This document shows positions 18,581-27,147 of a DNA stretch of 64,000 nt, in pieces. Positions within the stretch are counted from its first letter, which is position 1, and the number at the start of each line of letters is the position of its first letter. The position numbers and the translations under genes are program-made. Where the stretch lies: contig JANSYM010000008.1 in NCBI GenBank assembly GCA_024742355.1, forward strand, positions 1 through 64,000, given 5' to 3'. The stretch is from Hyphomonadaceae bacterium (lineage in GTDB: Bacteria; Pseudomonadota; Alphaproteobacteria; Caulobacterales; Hyphomonadaceae). The notes under the pieces were generated by a model. That model was not told the origin of the DNA and did no database searches. It saw only the letters and a list, made by a program, of their open reading frames with translations.

Positions 18581-19954
18581 CTAGAAGAAATCGGCGCTGA
18601 CTCTGAAGAATTGTTCCACTTTTCGGGTCGCGCTGGTTTCGTAGAACATCAGAAGGCGGTCATCGGTCTGCACCGTCGTCGCGGGCGTTGGGAAGATAAT
18701 CTCCCCCTCACGGATGATGGCGGCGGCGGTCACCCCATCCGGCAGGTGATCATAATCGATCGGCTTGCCGATCAGCGGCGACGAATCGAGCGTGACGCCT
18801 TCGGCAATCTCGGCCGTGCCGTCTTCCAGGGACTCGACCGACAGAATGCGTCCGCGACGCAGCTTGGTGAGGATCTTGGAAACACTCAGGGCGCGCGGGT
18901 CGAGCACGGCATCAATGTCGAGATCCTGAGATATCGCCACCAGCTCATAAGCATTGACCAGTGCATGCGTGCGACGCGCACCGATCTGCTTGGCAAGCTT
19001 GCCGATCAGCATATTGGTTTTGTCATCATTGGTGACCGCGATCACGATGTCGGCCTGATCGGCGCCGGCTTCTTCCAGAACGTCGCGGGCCAGGCCATCG
19101 CCGTGGATCACAATCGTCTGTTTTAGGGCCGAGACGGCGATATCCGCCTTTTCAGAGTCCGCCTCGATAATGCGCACGCGGACATTGCCTTCGCGCTCAA
19201 GCTGGCTCGCCACATACAGGCCAACATTGCCGCCGCCGACAATGACGACGCGCTTGTGTTCATTGATGTCGCGATTGAACAATTTGTTTAGCCGCGGGGT
19301 CGATTGCCGGGCGACAGCGACATAGGCGGTATCAGCCGGTTGCAGCTGGTCATTGCCGCGAGGGGCAAAGACCGACGCGCCGCGCTTGATCCCGATCACA
19401 CGGGCGCCAAGGTCCGGGAACAGGCCTGAAATCTGGTCGAGGGCCGTTTCCAGCAAGGGGCTGTCTTCCTGCACCTTCATGCCGAGCACTTGCAGCTCAC
19501 CAGCTTCAAACGAAATGCTCGACACCGCGCTCGGCGCGCGAATGCGTCGGAGGATGGCTTCACCGACTTCAATCTCTGGCGAAATGATCAGGTCGATCGG
19601 AAGGGCCGACTTGGAGAACAGCTCTGAATTCTCGGCATCGAGATAGGCTTGCGCGCGGACCCGGGCAATCTTGGTCGGCACCGAGAACAAAGTATCGGCG
19701 ACCTGGCAGATAACCATATTGATCTCATCAAAATGCGTCACGGCGATCAGCATTTCCGCGGCATCGGCGCCGGCGGCGCGCAATACGTTGGGATGCGCCG
19801 CGTGTCCGACAACGCCGCGCACGTCGAAATCGATCTGAACCTGTTCGATCAGATCATCATTCTCGTCGATCATGGTGATGTCGTGGTGCTCTTGCGCCAA
19901 ATGGCGAGCGATGCCCTGCCCGACGCGGCCTGCACCACAAATGATTACACGCAT
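18581..19954 (-). CDS. trkA: Trk system potassium uptake regulator TrkA
   Basis: A cytosolic gating ring of the Trk transporter. The 457-aa protein has two RCK units: a Rossmann fold starting MRVIICGAGRVGQGIARHL with its RCK_C part, and a second starting KRVVIVGGGNVGLYVASQLE (about 233-255). Both keep the GxGxxG nucleotide-binding motif. Its ATG touches the ntrX stop (TAAATG), and trkH follows. The linkage ntrX-trkA is common in alphaproteobacteria. Confidence 0.97.
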   Translation of the reverse strand: MRVIICGAGRVGQGIARHLAQEHHDITMIDENDDLIEQVQIDFDVRGVVGHAAHPNVLRAAGADAAEMLIAVTHFDEINMVICQVADTLFSVPTKIARVRAQAYLDAENSELFSKSALPIDLIISPEIEVGEAILRRIRAPSAVSSISFEAGELQVLGMKVQEDSPLLETALDQISGLFPDLGARVIGIKRGASVFAPRGNDQLQPADTAYVAVARQSTPRLNKLFNRDINEHKRVVIVGGGNVGLYVASQLEREGNVRVRIIEADSEKADIAVSALKQTIVIHGDGLARDVLEEAGADQADIVIAVTNDDKTNMLIGKLAKQIGARRTHALVNAYELVAISQDLDIDAVLDPRALSVSKILTKLRRGRILSVESLEDGTAEIAEGVTLDSSPLIGKPIDYDHLPDGVTAAAIIREGEIIFPTPATTVQTDDRLLMFYETSATRKVEQFFRVSADFF

Positions 19955-21346
19955 TTACCGGTTTTCCGTGCGACTCGCTGAAGCGTTTACCCCAAGCGCC
20001 TTTAATTTTCGGTGTAGAGCCGACCGCTCCATTCCGATAAACTCTGCTGTGCGCGAGATATTGCCGTCAAATCGGGTGATCTGAAGCGACAGGTAATCAC
20101 GCTCAAACTGTTCCCGCGCATCGCGCAGGGACAAGCCGACAAAATCGGCTGACACACCCATCGCATCGCCACCATCGCCGCTGCCACGGTCAAGTGGCAG
20201 TTCATCGACGCTGACAACACCGCTCTGACTGTCTCGCGACAAGATCAGCACACGCTCAACCAGATTGCGGAGCTGGCGGACATTTCCGGGCCAGCTCATC
20301 GATTGCAGCACAGCGAGCGCTTCATCGCTGAAGGCGCGCGGGGTCAGACCGGAGGAGTCCGCGATACGGGCGCTGAAATACTCGACCAGGGCCGGAATAT
20401 CATCACGCCGATCGGCGAGCGAAGGTACGGCCAGAGGCACGACATTCAATCGATAATAGAGATCCTTCCGGAAGCCTTGCGCCGCAATCGCTTCTTCGAG
20501 ATCGCGCGTCGACGAGGACATGACCCGGACATCGACATTCACGTCAGAACCGCCACCAACCCGCTGGAAGCGCTGTTCCGTCAACACCCGCAGGATCTTG
20601 CTCTGTGTGCCCAGCGGCATGTCGCCAACCTCGTCCAGCAGCAGCGTGCCGCCGTGGGCCTGTTCGAACACACCAATCTTTACCGGCATGCCGGCATTGT
20701 CTTCCTCGCCGAACAGCTCGCGTTCCATCTGCTCAGGCGCGATATTGGCAGCATTGACGGCAATGAAGGGGCCGCCTGCGCGGCGGGAATTTTCGTGAAT
20801 GAGTTTCGCACATAGCTCTTTGCCGACCCCGGCTTCACCGGAAACGAGGACGCGAGAATTGGTCGGGGCGACCTTCTCAATCTGGGCGCGCAGCGCTTGT
20901 GCTGCGCCGCTCGCACCAATCCAGTCCGAGACGGAGAAACTGTGCGTCCGCAGCGCTTCGTTCTCGCGCTTGAGCTTGGAGGACTCAATTGCACGCGAAA
21001 CCAGGTGCAGCAGCCGATCGGCCTTGAACGGCTTCTCGATGAAATCATAGGCGCCGCGCCGGATGGCCGCGACGGCGGTTTCCACGTTGCCGTGGCCGCT
21101 GATCACAATGACCGGCAAGAGCGGGTCGATCGTTTTCAGGTATTTCAGGACCGAAAGCCCATCCATGTCACTGCCTTGCAGCCAGACATCGAGCACAACC
21201 AGGCTCGGTGTCCGTCCGCGCACTTCTTCGATGGCACGTTCGGCGGTGGCGGCTACACGGACGCCATGACCGTCATCTTCCAGGACGCCGGCGATCAGTT
21301 CACGGATATCCGGCTCGTCATCAACGACAAGAATGTCAGTACTCAT
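19955..21346 (-). CDS. ntrX: Nitrogen regulator NtrX (GAFTGA-less)
   Basis: The response regulator paired with NtrY, 463 aa. The receiver domain has the phosphoacceptor Asp53 (VVLDVWLQG). The AAA+ domain has an altered Walker A GEAGVGKELC and Walker B LLLDEVGDM. A Fis-type HTH closes it (RTAEFIGMERSALHRKLKALG). Where sigma-54 activators have ELFGxxxGAFTGA, this protein reads ELFGEEDNAGMPVKIGVFEQ, so it should not remodel sigma-54 holoenzyme. The ATG at 21346 overlaps the ntrY end by 11 bases; TTTGGAG precedes it. The frame is open to 21409 without support. Confidence 0.95.
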   Translation of the reverse strand: MSTDILVVDDEPDIRELIAGVLEDDGHGVRVAATAERAIEEVRGRTPSLVVLDVWLQGSDMDGLSVLKYLKTIDPLLPVIVISGHGNVETAVAAIRRGAYDFIEKPFKADRLLHLVSRAIESSKLKRENEALRTHSFSVSDWIGASGAAQALRAQIEKVAPTNSRVLVSGEAGVGKELCAKLIHENSRRAGGPFIAVNAANIAPEQMERELFGEEDNAGMPVKIGVFEQAHGGTLLLDEVGDMPLGTQSKILRVLTEQRFQRVGGGSDVNVDVRVMSSSTRDLEEAIAAQGFRKDLYYRLNVVPLAVPSLADRRDDIPALVEYFSARIADSSGLTPRAFSDEALAVLQSMSWPGNVRQLRNLVERVLILSRDSQSGVVSVDELPLDRGSGDGGDAMGVSADFVGLSLRDAREQFERDYLSLQITRFDGNISRTAEFIGMERSALHRKLKALGVNASASRTENR

Positions 21347-23570
21347 TGGCATACTCCAAAGTCTGATGTTCTGCGTCTGCCGCCCCGGCCAGACTGTGTG
21401 GTAGAACAATTTTCACGATCGCCCCCTGGGCCCCATGGTTTGGTTCAAGTAATTGCACGCTGCCGCCATGATCCATGATCACGCGGTTGACGATCGCAAG
21501 TCCCAGGCCAGTTCCGCCTTCGCGGGCGGTCACATATGGCTCGAGCAGCTGGTCACGCGCATCCTGCGGGAAACCCGGACCATTATCCTCGATCGAAATC
21601 GTGATGAAGCCGTCTTCTTCCGACCGCTCGACCGTTACGTTGACCTGGCCTTGCGTTTCGTCCGTTTCCGGGCGGCGTGACAGCGCTTCAGCGCCATTTT
21701 TGACAATGTTCGTCAGGGCCTGACCAAGCAGGCGCTCATCGCCCAGCATCTCCAGACCTTCTTCGGGCAGAGACAGCACAAATCGATAATCCGGGTGCAC
21801 CACGCGCTGGGCAAAAACGACATCCGTCACCAAAGCCGCCAGATCAAATCGGATCGGCGTCGGCTTCGGCATCCGCGCAAAGTCGGAAAACTCCTGGACC
21901 ATTCGACCAATATCCGAGACCTGCCGCAGGATGGTATTGATGCAGCGCTGGAACACGCCGTCTTCATCATTGATCTGATCGCCGTAGCGTCGGCGAATGC
22001 GCTCGGTCGACAGCTGGATCGGTGTCAGCGGATTGCGGATCTCGTGGGCGATGCGGCGCGCAACATCGCGCCAGGCCATCTGTCGCTGGGCCGAAATCAG
22101 GCGCGTCGTATCATCGAGCGTGATCACGTAGCCGCCGACCGTGTCTGATGTTACTTTCAGACGCACATGGCGCAGGCCATCCTCGGTCATCATGTTGATG
22201 AATGTATCGTCCTGGCTGCGGCGGGTATGAACCTCTTCGACGCGGCTCCAGATCTCCGGATAGACTTCCGGTAGGAGGCGGCCTTCCAATTGCCCCTGAT
22301 CGAGCAGAGTCTCCGCCGATCGGTTGGCAATCGTGACAATGCCGGCGGAGTCGATACGAATAACCCCGGAGCTGAGCTCTACCAGCAACGTTTCCAGGAA
22401 CCGGCGGCGCTCTTCGGCCTCTTCACGGGCGGAGACGAGATCATCGCGGCGCTCATCCAATTGCCGCGTCATCATGTTGAACGAGTTTGACAATGCCCGA
22501 ACCTCATCATCAGATTCCGGTAGCGGCACGGACACGCCGCGTCGTCCTTCACTGACGTCGAGGGCGGCGCTGGCCAGGCGGCTGATCGGACGCGAAATGC
22601 GTTCGGCAATCTCCTGCGCCAGGCGGACCGACAGCAACAGAACCAGGGCCACGATCTGCAAATAGGAGACGATGAACAGTGTGCGGATTTCGCTGCTGCG
22701 TTGTTGCGCGAGGCGGTAATTCGTTCCGGCGGCCCGAGCGCGGTCGAGGCGCGCGAACAGTTCCGGATCGACGGGCCGGGCAAGATAGAGATAACTCGCC
22801 CCGAAATTCTCAAGCCGCTGCAGGGCGAACGTATAGCCGGCCTGAGGCCGCAACACAGCCACCGTCTCACCGCGATCCGCCGCGTCGAAATATTCGGCGG
22901 CCGGTCGGCCATAGTGATTGGGCGAACTCATATTCTCAGCGATGGCAAGCGGATAGCCATTGCGATCGATGATGTAGGCGGCGGAAAACTCGCGATAGGT
23001 CGCGAGCACGCTGAAAATGGTCTCAAACGCTTCCGGATTGGCCTCAAATCCCCCGGCAGAGGCATCGACATCGTCAGCCACGGCCTCAGCATCGGCTTCG
23101 AACTGGGCCGCAAATTGCTCGCCGCTTTCAGCCGTGATCGTGCCGATCTCGTCGACCAGGGTAAGCACTGTGTCGCCGAGCCAGGTGTCAATTCCGCGGG
23201 CAATGGTCAGCCAGAGGAAGAGTGATACGATGACGGCCGGGATCAGGGCCACGGTGCCGAACAGCAACATGAATCGCCGGGTCAGACGTCCGCCGCCTTC
23301 AGCATGCTGTTTCCGGATGGAAAGGTATCGCGAGACAATCAGACCCGCCAGAACGACCAGAATGACCATGTTCCCGATCAGCAGGAACATCAGGCCTTCC
23401 GGGATTGGATCCGTCGGACTGCTTCGTCCCAGAGCGATGATCGTCGCCGCGGCGCCACCGACAGCCGCCAGCACGAACAGGCCCTGGAACCAGAGCCCAC
23501 CATTCCGTCTGAGAGTAGCTAATACGCTGGACGCCAAGTACGGGACCTCAAACACACACACTGTCACCAA
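21336..23570 (-). CDS. ntrY: Nitrogen regulation sensor kinase NtrY
   Basis: A membrane histidine kinase, about 740 aa. The N-terminal part has several membrane helices (WFQGLFVLAAVGGAAATIIAL; LIGNMVILVVLAGLIVS; LFGTVALIPAVIVSLFLWLTI) and a periplasmic sensor region. A HAMP segment (RISRPISRLASAALDVSEG), a PAS domain, the H box RRIAHEIRNPLTPIQLS, and an ATPase domain with EDNGPGFP and GGTGLGLAIV follow. The start is uncertain: the first codons are TTG and GTG only, and a TTG at 23537 has GAGG eight bases upstream. It is translationally coupled to ntrX. No sequence evidence identifies the signal. Confidence 0.94.
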   Translation of the reverse strand: MVTVCVFEVPYLASSVLATLRRNGGLWFQGLFVLAAVGGAAATIIALGRSSPTDPIPEGLMFLLIGNMVILVVLAGLIVSRYLSIRKQHAEGGGRLTRRFMLLFGTVALIPAVIVSLFLWLTIARGIDTWLGDTVLTLVDEIGTITAESGEQFAAQFEADAEAVADDVDASAGGFEANPEAFETIFSVLATYREFSAAYIIDRNGYPLAIAENMSSPNHYGRPAAEYFDAADRGETVAVLRPQAGYTFALQRLENFGASYLYLARPVDPELFARLDRARAAGTNYRLAQQRSSEIRTLFIVSYLQIVALVLLLSVRLAQEIAERISRPISRLASAALDVSEGRRGVSVPLPESDDEVRALSNSFNMMTRQLDERRDDLVSAREEAEERRRFLETLLVELSSGVIRIDSAGIVTIANRSAETLLDQGQLEGRLLPEVYPEIWSRVEEVHTRRSQDDTFINMMTEDGLRHVRLKVTSDTVGGYVITLDDTTRLISAQRQMAWRDVARRIAHEIRNPLTPIQLSTERIRRRYGDQINDEDGVFQRCINTILRQVSDIGRMVQEFSDFARMPKPTPIRFDLAALVTDVVFAQRVVHPDYRFVLSLPEEGLEMLGDERLLGQALTNIVKNGAEALSRRPETDETQGQVNVTVERSEEDGFITISIEDNGPGFPQDARDQLLEPYVTAREGGTGLGLAIVNRVIMDHGGSVQLLEPNHGAQGAIVKIVLPHSLAGAADAEHQTLEYANEY

Positions 23571-23615
23571 ACAGCAACAGTGGTGATTTAGAGCAACACT
23601 TGCCCCTTACGTCAA

Positions 23616-24989
23616 TCAGTCTTCTGTCATTCCAAGCACACCCATGCGCGCGCGCAAAGTGTTCCGATTAACGCCGAGCAGCGCCGCCGTTCGCAATTTG
23701 TTGCCCGACGTCACGCTGAGCGCCAGTTTGATCAGCGGCCGCTCCACTTGTTCCAGCACATTATGATAGATTTTGCCGTCATCATCGGCGCCTTGCAACA
23801 GATCTGCCATCACATAGCGGTGCAACAGGGTTTCGATCTCACTTTCGAGCGAGGCATCCGGCCCCTGCTCTTTTAGCGACTCAGCCCGCAGCTCGCGCTC
23901 GATATCGCGCTGTGTGATGGTCGCGTCAGGGCTGAGCGCGGCAAGACGGAAAATCAGGTTCTCCAGCTCGCGCACATTGCCCGGCCAGTCATAGGCCATC
24001 AGCAGCTCCATGGCCGGCTTGGCCACCTGTTTGGTCGCCAGCCCGCGCGCCTCAGCGCGGATGAGGAAGGCTTTGACCAGTTCCGGAATGTCATCCTTGC
24101 GACGTCGCAAAGGCGGCATTTCGATCCGCACCACATTCATGCGGTAATAGAGGTCTTCGCGAAACTCGCCGGCCTCGACCAGAGCGGACAGAGGCTGCCG
24201 GGTCGACGCGATGATGCGGGCCCCACCCTCTTCCCGCATCAGCTTGACCAGCTGCGTCTGCGCCTCCGGGGTCAGGTCGCCGACCTCGTCGAGATAGATC
24301 GTCGCCTGGTGATCAAATGCGATCCCGGGCGCAGCGTCGGTTCCGAACAGTTCAGCACTCACCTCCTGCGGTTGGCGCATGGACAGATCGAGCGAATGGA
24401 AGGGGCCAGCCCGCGAGTCGCCGAGATCGTGGACCGCACGGGCGGCGAGCTCCTTTCCGGTGCCGGATTCGCCTTCGATCAGCACGGTCAGATCGGTGTT
24501 CATGACCCGCGAGATGATCCGATACACGTCCTGCATCACCGCCGACCGCCCGACCAGAGGCACCACCGCACTGACGCCGCTCTCTGCGGACGCGGTTTTG
24601 GCGGGTGCGCCTTGTGCGGACTTGGCATCGTCAAGCGCGCGCCCGACAAGATCGGTCAGCTGGTCGATATCGAACGGCTTGGGCAGGTAATCATAGGCGC
24701 CATGCTGGGCCGCAGATGCGGCGGTGAGGATCGTGTTCTGGCCGCTCATCACTATGATGGGCAGCTCTGGACGCACAAGCTTGAATGAAGGCAACAGTTC
24801 GAAGATCGGCGTATCCGTGAGATAGACATCGGTGACCACGACATCGCCCTCGCCGTTCCGCACCCAGCGTTCCAGGGCTTCGGGTGAACTGGTGGCGCGA
24901 ACCGCATATCCGGCGGTCACCAGGGTCTGATTGACGATCAGGCGAATGCTCGCATCGTCTTCGGCGAGAAGAACGGTTTTCTGGCTCAT
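23616..24989 (-). CDS. ntrC: Nitrogen regulator NtrC (GAFTGA-less)
   Basis: The response regulator of NtrB, 457 aa. The receiver has Asp54 (VVVTDVYLTD) and the conserved KPF. The AAA+ domain has Walker A GESGTGKELA, Walker B IYLDEVGDL, and the arginine-rich DLYYRMNVVRIEMPPLRRRKDD. The C-terminal Fis HTH is NKLRTAALLGVNRNTLRARM. The GAFTGA loop that contacts sigma-54 is gone: the sequence runs ELFGTDAAPGIAFDHQATIYLDE. Loss of this loop is known for Rhodobacter capsulatus NtrC, which works with the housekeeping sigma factor, so the same is inferred here. It overlaps ntrB by four bases (ATGA). Confidence 0.95.
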   Translation of the reverse strand: MSQKTVLLAEDDASIRLIVNQTLVTAGYAVRATSSPEALERWVRNGEGDVVVTDVYLTDTPIFELLPSFKLVRPELPIIVMSGQNTILTAASAAQHGAYDYLPKPFDIDQLTDLVGRALDDAKSAQGAPAKTASAESGVSAVVPLVGRSAVMQDVYRIISRVMNTDLTVLIEGESGTGKELAARAVHDLGDSRAGPFHSLDLSMRQPQEVSAELFGTDAAPGIAFDHQATIYLDEVGDLTPEAQTQLVKLMREEGGARIIASTRQPLSALVEAGEFREDLYYRMNVVRIEMPPLRRRKDDIPELVKAFLIRAEARGLATKQVAKPAMELLMAYDWPGNVRELENLIFRLAALSPDATITQRDIERELRAESLKEQGPDASLESEIETLLHRYVMADLLQGADDDGKIYHNVLEQVERPLIKLALSVTSGNKLRTAALLGVNRNTLRARMGVLGMTED

Positions 24990-26041
24990 GATGTCTTCGA
25001 TCTTGGCAGCGGCAGATAGATGGAGAAGCGCGTCAGCCCGGGCTTGCTGTCGACCTTGATGCGGCCATTATGGGCCGACACGATCTCATTGACGACGCTC
25101 AGCCCGAGGCCGCGGCCACCCGATTTGGACGACATGAACATATCGAACATGCGCGCCTTCTTCTCGGCCGGCACGCCCGGGCCATTGTCTTCGATGGTGA
25201 CGCGGATGGCGCGACCAAGGCGTTCGGAGCCGTCGCGCCGGACAATCGCAAAACTGGTCTCGAACGCGGTCTCGATCTGGATTTGCGGGCTTTGCGTGAA
25301 GGCTTGTGTCGCCTCGACCGCGTTGCGAAGGACGTTCTGGAAGGCTTCGTGGAGATGATCCTGATCCGCAAGAATGTCAGGCAATGACGGATCATATAGG
25401 CGGATGATCGAGACTTTGCCGGCGGAGGCCGCCTCTTCTGCGGCGACGACGCGGTCCAGCAGTTCGTGAATGTTCAATGTCTCGCGCGCTGGTGCCGAGA
25501 ATAGTTCGAAGGCCGACAAGCGTGAGACGAGACGTTCGATCCGACGCGACTCGCTCTGGATAATGTCGAGCATCGCCGTCTGATCATCTCGGGCATTGCG
25601 CGACAGGAGCTGTGCCGCGCCTGAAATCCCGGCGAGCGGGTTCTTTACTTCATGCCCAAGGATTCGCCCAAACGCGGCGACGCCCGCTGGGTTATTGTTG
25701 ACCAGCGTCGCGTCGTGCGCTTCCGTCATCGCAATCACGAAACTGCCATCCTGCAGCGGACGCAATCGGAGATCCAGGACGCGGGTCTTCTGCAAGCTTG
25801 GCCCACTGATCGACACGCTGTGCGCCGTGACATCCCCCTTCAGGGTCAGCGCCTTGTCCATCAGCGCAAAGATTGGCGAGTCGTGGAACAGGATTTCGCT
25901 GAGCGGCTTGCGATGCATGGCCCGCTCGGATTGGCCGAGCAGGGATTGGGCTTCGGGATTGGCGGCGTTGACGCGCCGGCGTTCATCCAGGCCCAGCAGC
26001 GCAAAGGGCGCGAGCCCGACCAGGTCCAATGTCGTCATCAT
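24986..26041 (-). CDS. ntrB: Nitrogen regulation sensor kinase NtrB
   Basis: A cytosolic histidine kinase/phosphatase for NtrC, controlled by PII. The 351-aa protein has an N-terminal PAS domain (about 5-105), the H box with His130 (GRILGHEVKNPLAGISGAAQ), and an ATP-binding domain with N box NVLRNAVEATQ, EDNGPGVP and GGRGLGLSVV. No membrane segment is present. The ATG pair at 26041/26038 overlaps the dusB stop. glnB, its expected partner, is elsewhere in the window (8361-8699). Confidence 0.97.
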   Translation of the reverse strand: MMTTLDLVGLAPFALLGLDERRRVNAANPEAQSLLGQSERAMHRKPLSEILFHDSPIFALMDKALTLKGDVTAHSVSISGPSLQKTRVLDLRLRPLQDGSFVIAMTEAHDATLVNNNPAGVAAFGRILGHEVKNPLAGISGAAQLLSRNARDDQTAMLDIIQSESRRIERLVSRLSAFELFSAPARETLNIHELLDRVVAAEEAASAGKVSIIRLYDPSLPDILADQDHLHEAFQNVLRNAVEATQAFTQSPQIQIETAFETSFAIVRRDGSERLGRAIRVTIEDNGPGVPAEKKARMFDMFMSSKSGGRGLGLSVVNEIVSAHNGRIKVDSKPGLTRFSIYLPLPRSKTS

Positions 26042-27036
26042 GCGGCGGCTTTCGTCTCGGAATTCAGGTAAAGGGATTGTATCTGCGCGATCAGCTCGGC
26101 GGGGTCGTCGAGCCGGCAGAGCTGTGCACGCACAGCTCGGCGTTCTGCCTCATCAAGCGGCAGTTCCGCCTTATCAACATGAGCCGCGATATGTTTGCGA
26201 ACGATCCGAATGCCAAGCCAAGAGCCGTACAGGCTGAGGCTGTCTTCGATCTGCTCGCACAGTCCATCGGCTTGCGCGCTGAGATCGGGGCGAACGAAAT
26301 CGCGGCCCTCCAGATGCGCGGCGACCTGCCCGAGCAACCAGGGCTGACCCATCGCAGCGCGGCCGAGCATGACACCGTAGGCACGAGACTCCGCCAAAGC
26401 AGCGTCAACCTGGTCGACGGAACCAATATCGCCATTGGCAATGACCGGAACGTCAACAGCCTCAACGGTATCGGAAATCGCAGACCAGTCGGCCTGGCCT
26501 TTGTAGAACTGGCACCGCGTCCGGCCGTGGACGGCAAGCATCTCGACCCCGCGATCGACAGCGGCGCGTGCAATCTCGGGCGCATTGAGCAAGTCATGAT
26601 CCCAACCAAGGCGCATTTTCAACGTCACCGGCGTCCCGCCTGCCCCTTCCAGGGTCGCGTCGATGATCTGTAGCGCCAGGTCTGGTTCGCGCATCAAGGC
26701 CGATCCGGAATTGCCGCCGGTCACTTGCCGGGAGGGGCAGCCCATATTGATGTCGATGACATCGACTCCGGCCTCGACCAGCAATTCAGCGCCGCGCCGC
26801 ATGTCCTCAGGTCGACGCCCGGCCAGCTGCACAATCCACAGGCCGCGCCCTTCATGCCGACAGGTCTTGCGAACCACATCCGGGCGCGCAGCCGCCAGCG
26901 CTTCCCCGGCCACCATTTCAGACACAACAGCAGGCGCGCCATAGCGCACGGCCTGGCGTCGAAACGCAGCGTCGGTCGAGCCGGACATGGGCGCCAGCCA
27001 GACACGCTCTGCCTGAAAAGAAGGCATTTTCATCAT
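26038..27036 (-). CDS. dusB: tRNA-dihydrouridine synthase DusB (NifR3)
   Basis: An FMN enzyme that reduces uridine in the D-loop of tRNAs. The protein is about 332 aa with the TIM-barrel start VWLAPMSGSTDAAFRR, the catalytic Cys in NMGCPSRQVTGGNSGSALM, KMRLGWD, AVHGRTRCQFYKG, and the FMN phosphate site VIANGDIG with VMLGRAAMGQPWL. Three in-frame ATGs at 27036, 27033 and 27027 are possible; the GAG at spacing 3-6 favours the first two. It opens the ntrBCYX operon, as nifR3 does in Rhodobacter and Rhizobium. A dyad symmetry lies about 25 bases upstream. Confidence 0.96.
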   Translation of the reverse strand: MMKMPSFQAERVWLAPMSGSTDAAFRRQAVRYGAPAVVSEMVAGEALAAARPDVVRKTCRHEGRGLWIVQLAGRRPEDMRRGAELLVEAGVDVIDINMGCPSRQVTGGNSGSALMREPDLALQIIDATLEGAGGTPVTLKMRLGWDHDLLNAPEIARAAVDRGVEMLAVHGRTRCQFYKGQADWSAISDTVEAVDVPVIANGDIGSVDQVDAALAESRAYGVMLGRAAMGQPWLLGQVAAHLEGRDFVRPDLSAQADGLCEQIEDSLSLYGSWLGIRIVRKHIAAHVDKAELPLDEAERRAVRAQLCRLDDPAELIAQIQSLYLNSETKAAA

Positions 27037-27058
27037 ACGCTCGATAAAATCACATTTT

Positions 27059-27083
27059 TGCACTGCACAAAAGTGCAGCAGTG
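27059..27083. promoter_or_regulatory. Nested TGCAC/GTGCA dyad between dusB and ispDF
   Basis: The sequence holds TGCAC at 27059-27063, a second TGCAC at 27064-27068, and GTGCA at 27073-27077, with perfect arms CTGCAC-AAAA-GTGCAG (27063-27078). An outer CACTG/CAGTG pair encloses them. The TGCAC/GTGCA half-sites recall NtrC binding sites (TGCACC...GGTGCA), though the spacing of 4 or 9 differs from the enteric 7. It lies at -23 to -47 from the dusB start, a natural place for autoregulation of the dusB-ntrBC operon. Confidence 0.45.
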
Positions 27084-27147
27084 AAGTTCTGGCATTCATT
27101 CACGCATGGCATGTGGCTTTTTTACAGCAAGGCGTTATTCAGCCTGC

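Noticed and set aside
23616-24989. Loss of GAFTGA in NtrC as a sequencing frameshift
   Set aside because: The frame is continuous and the flanking AAA+ motifs are all in phase, so the loop is replaced and not shifted.
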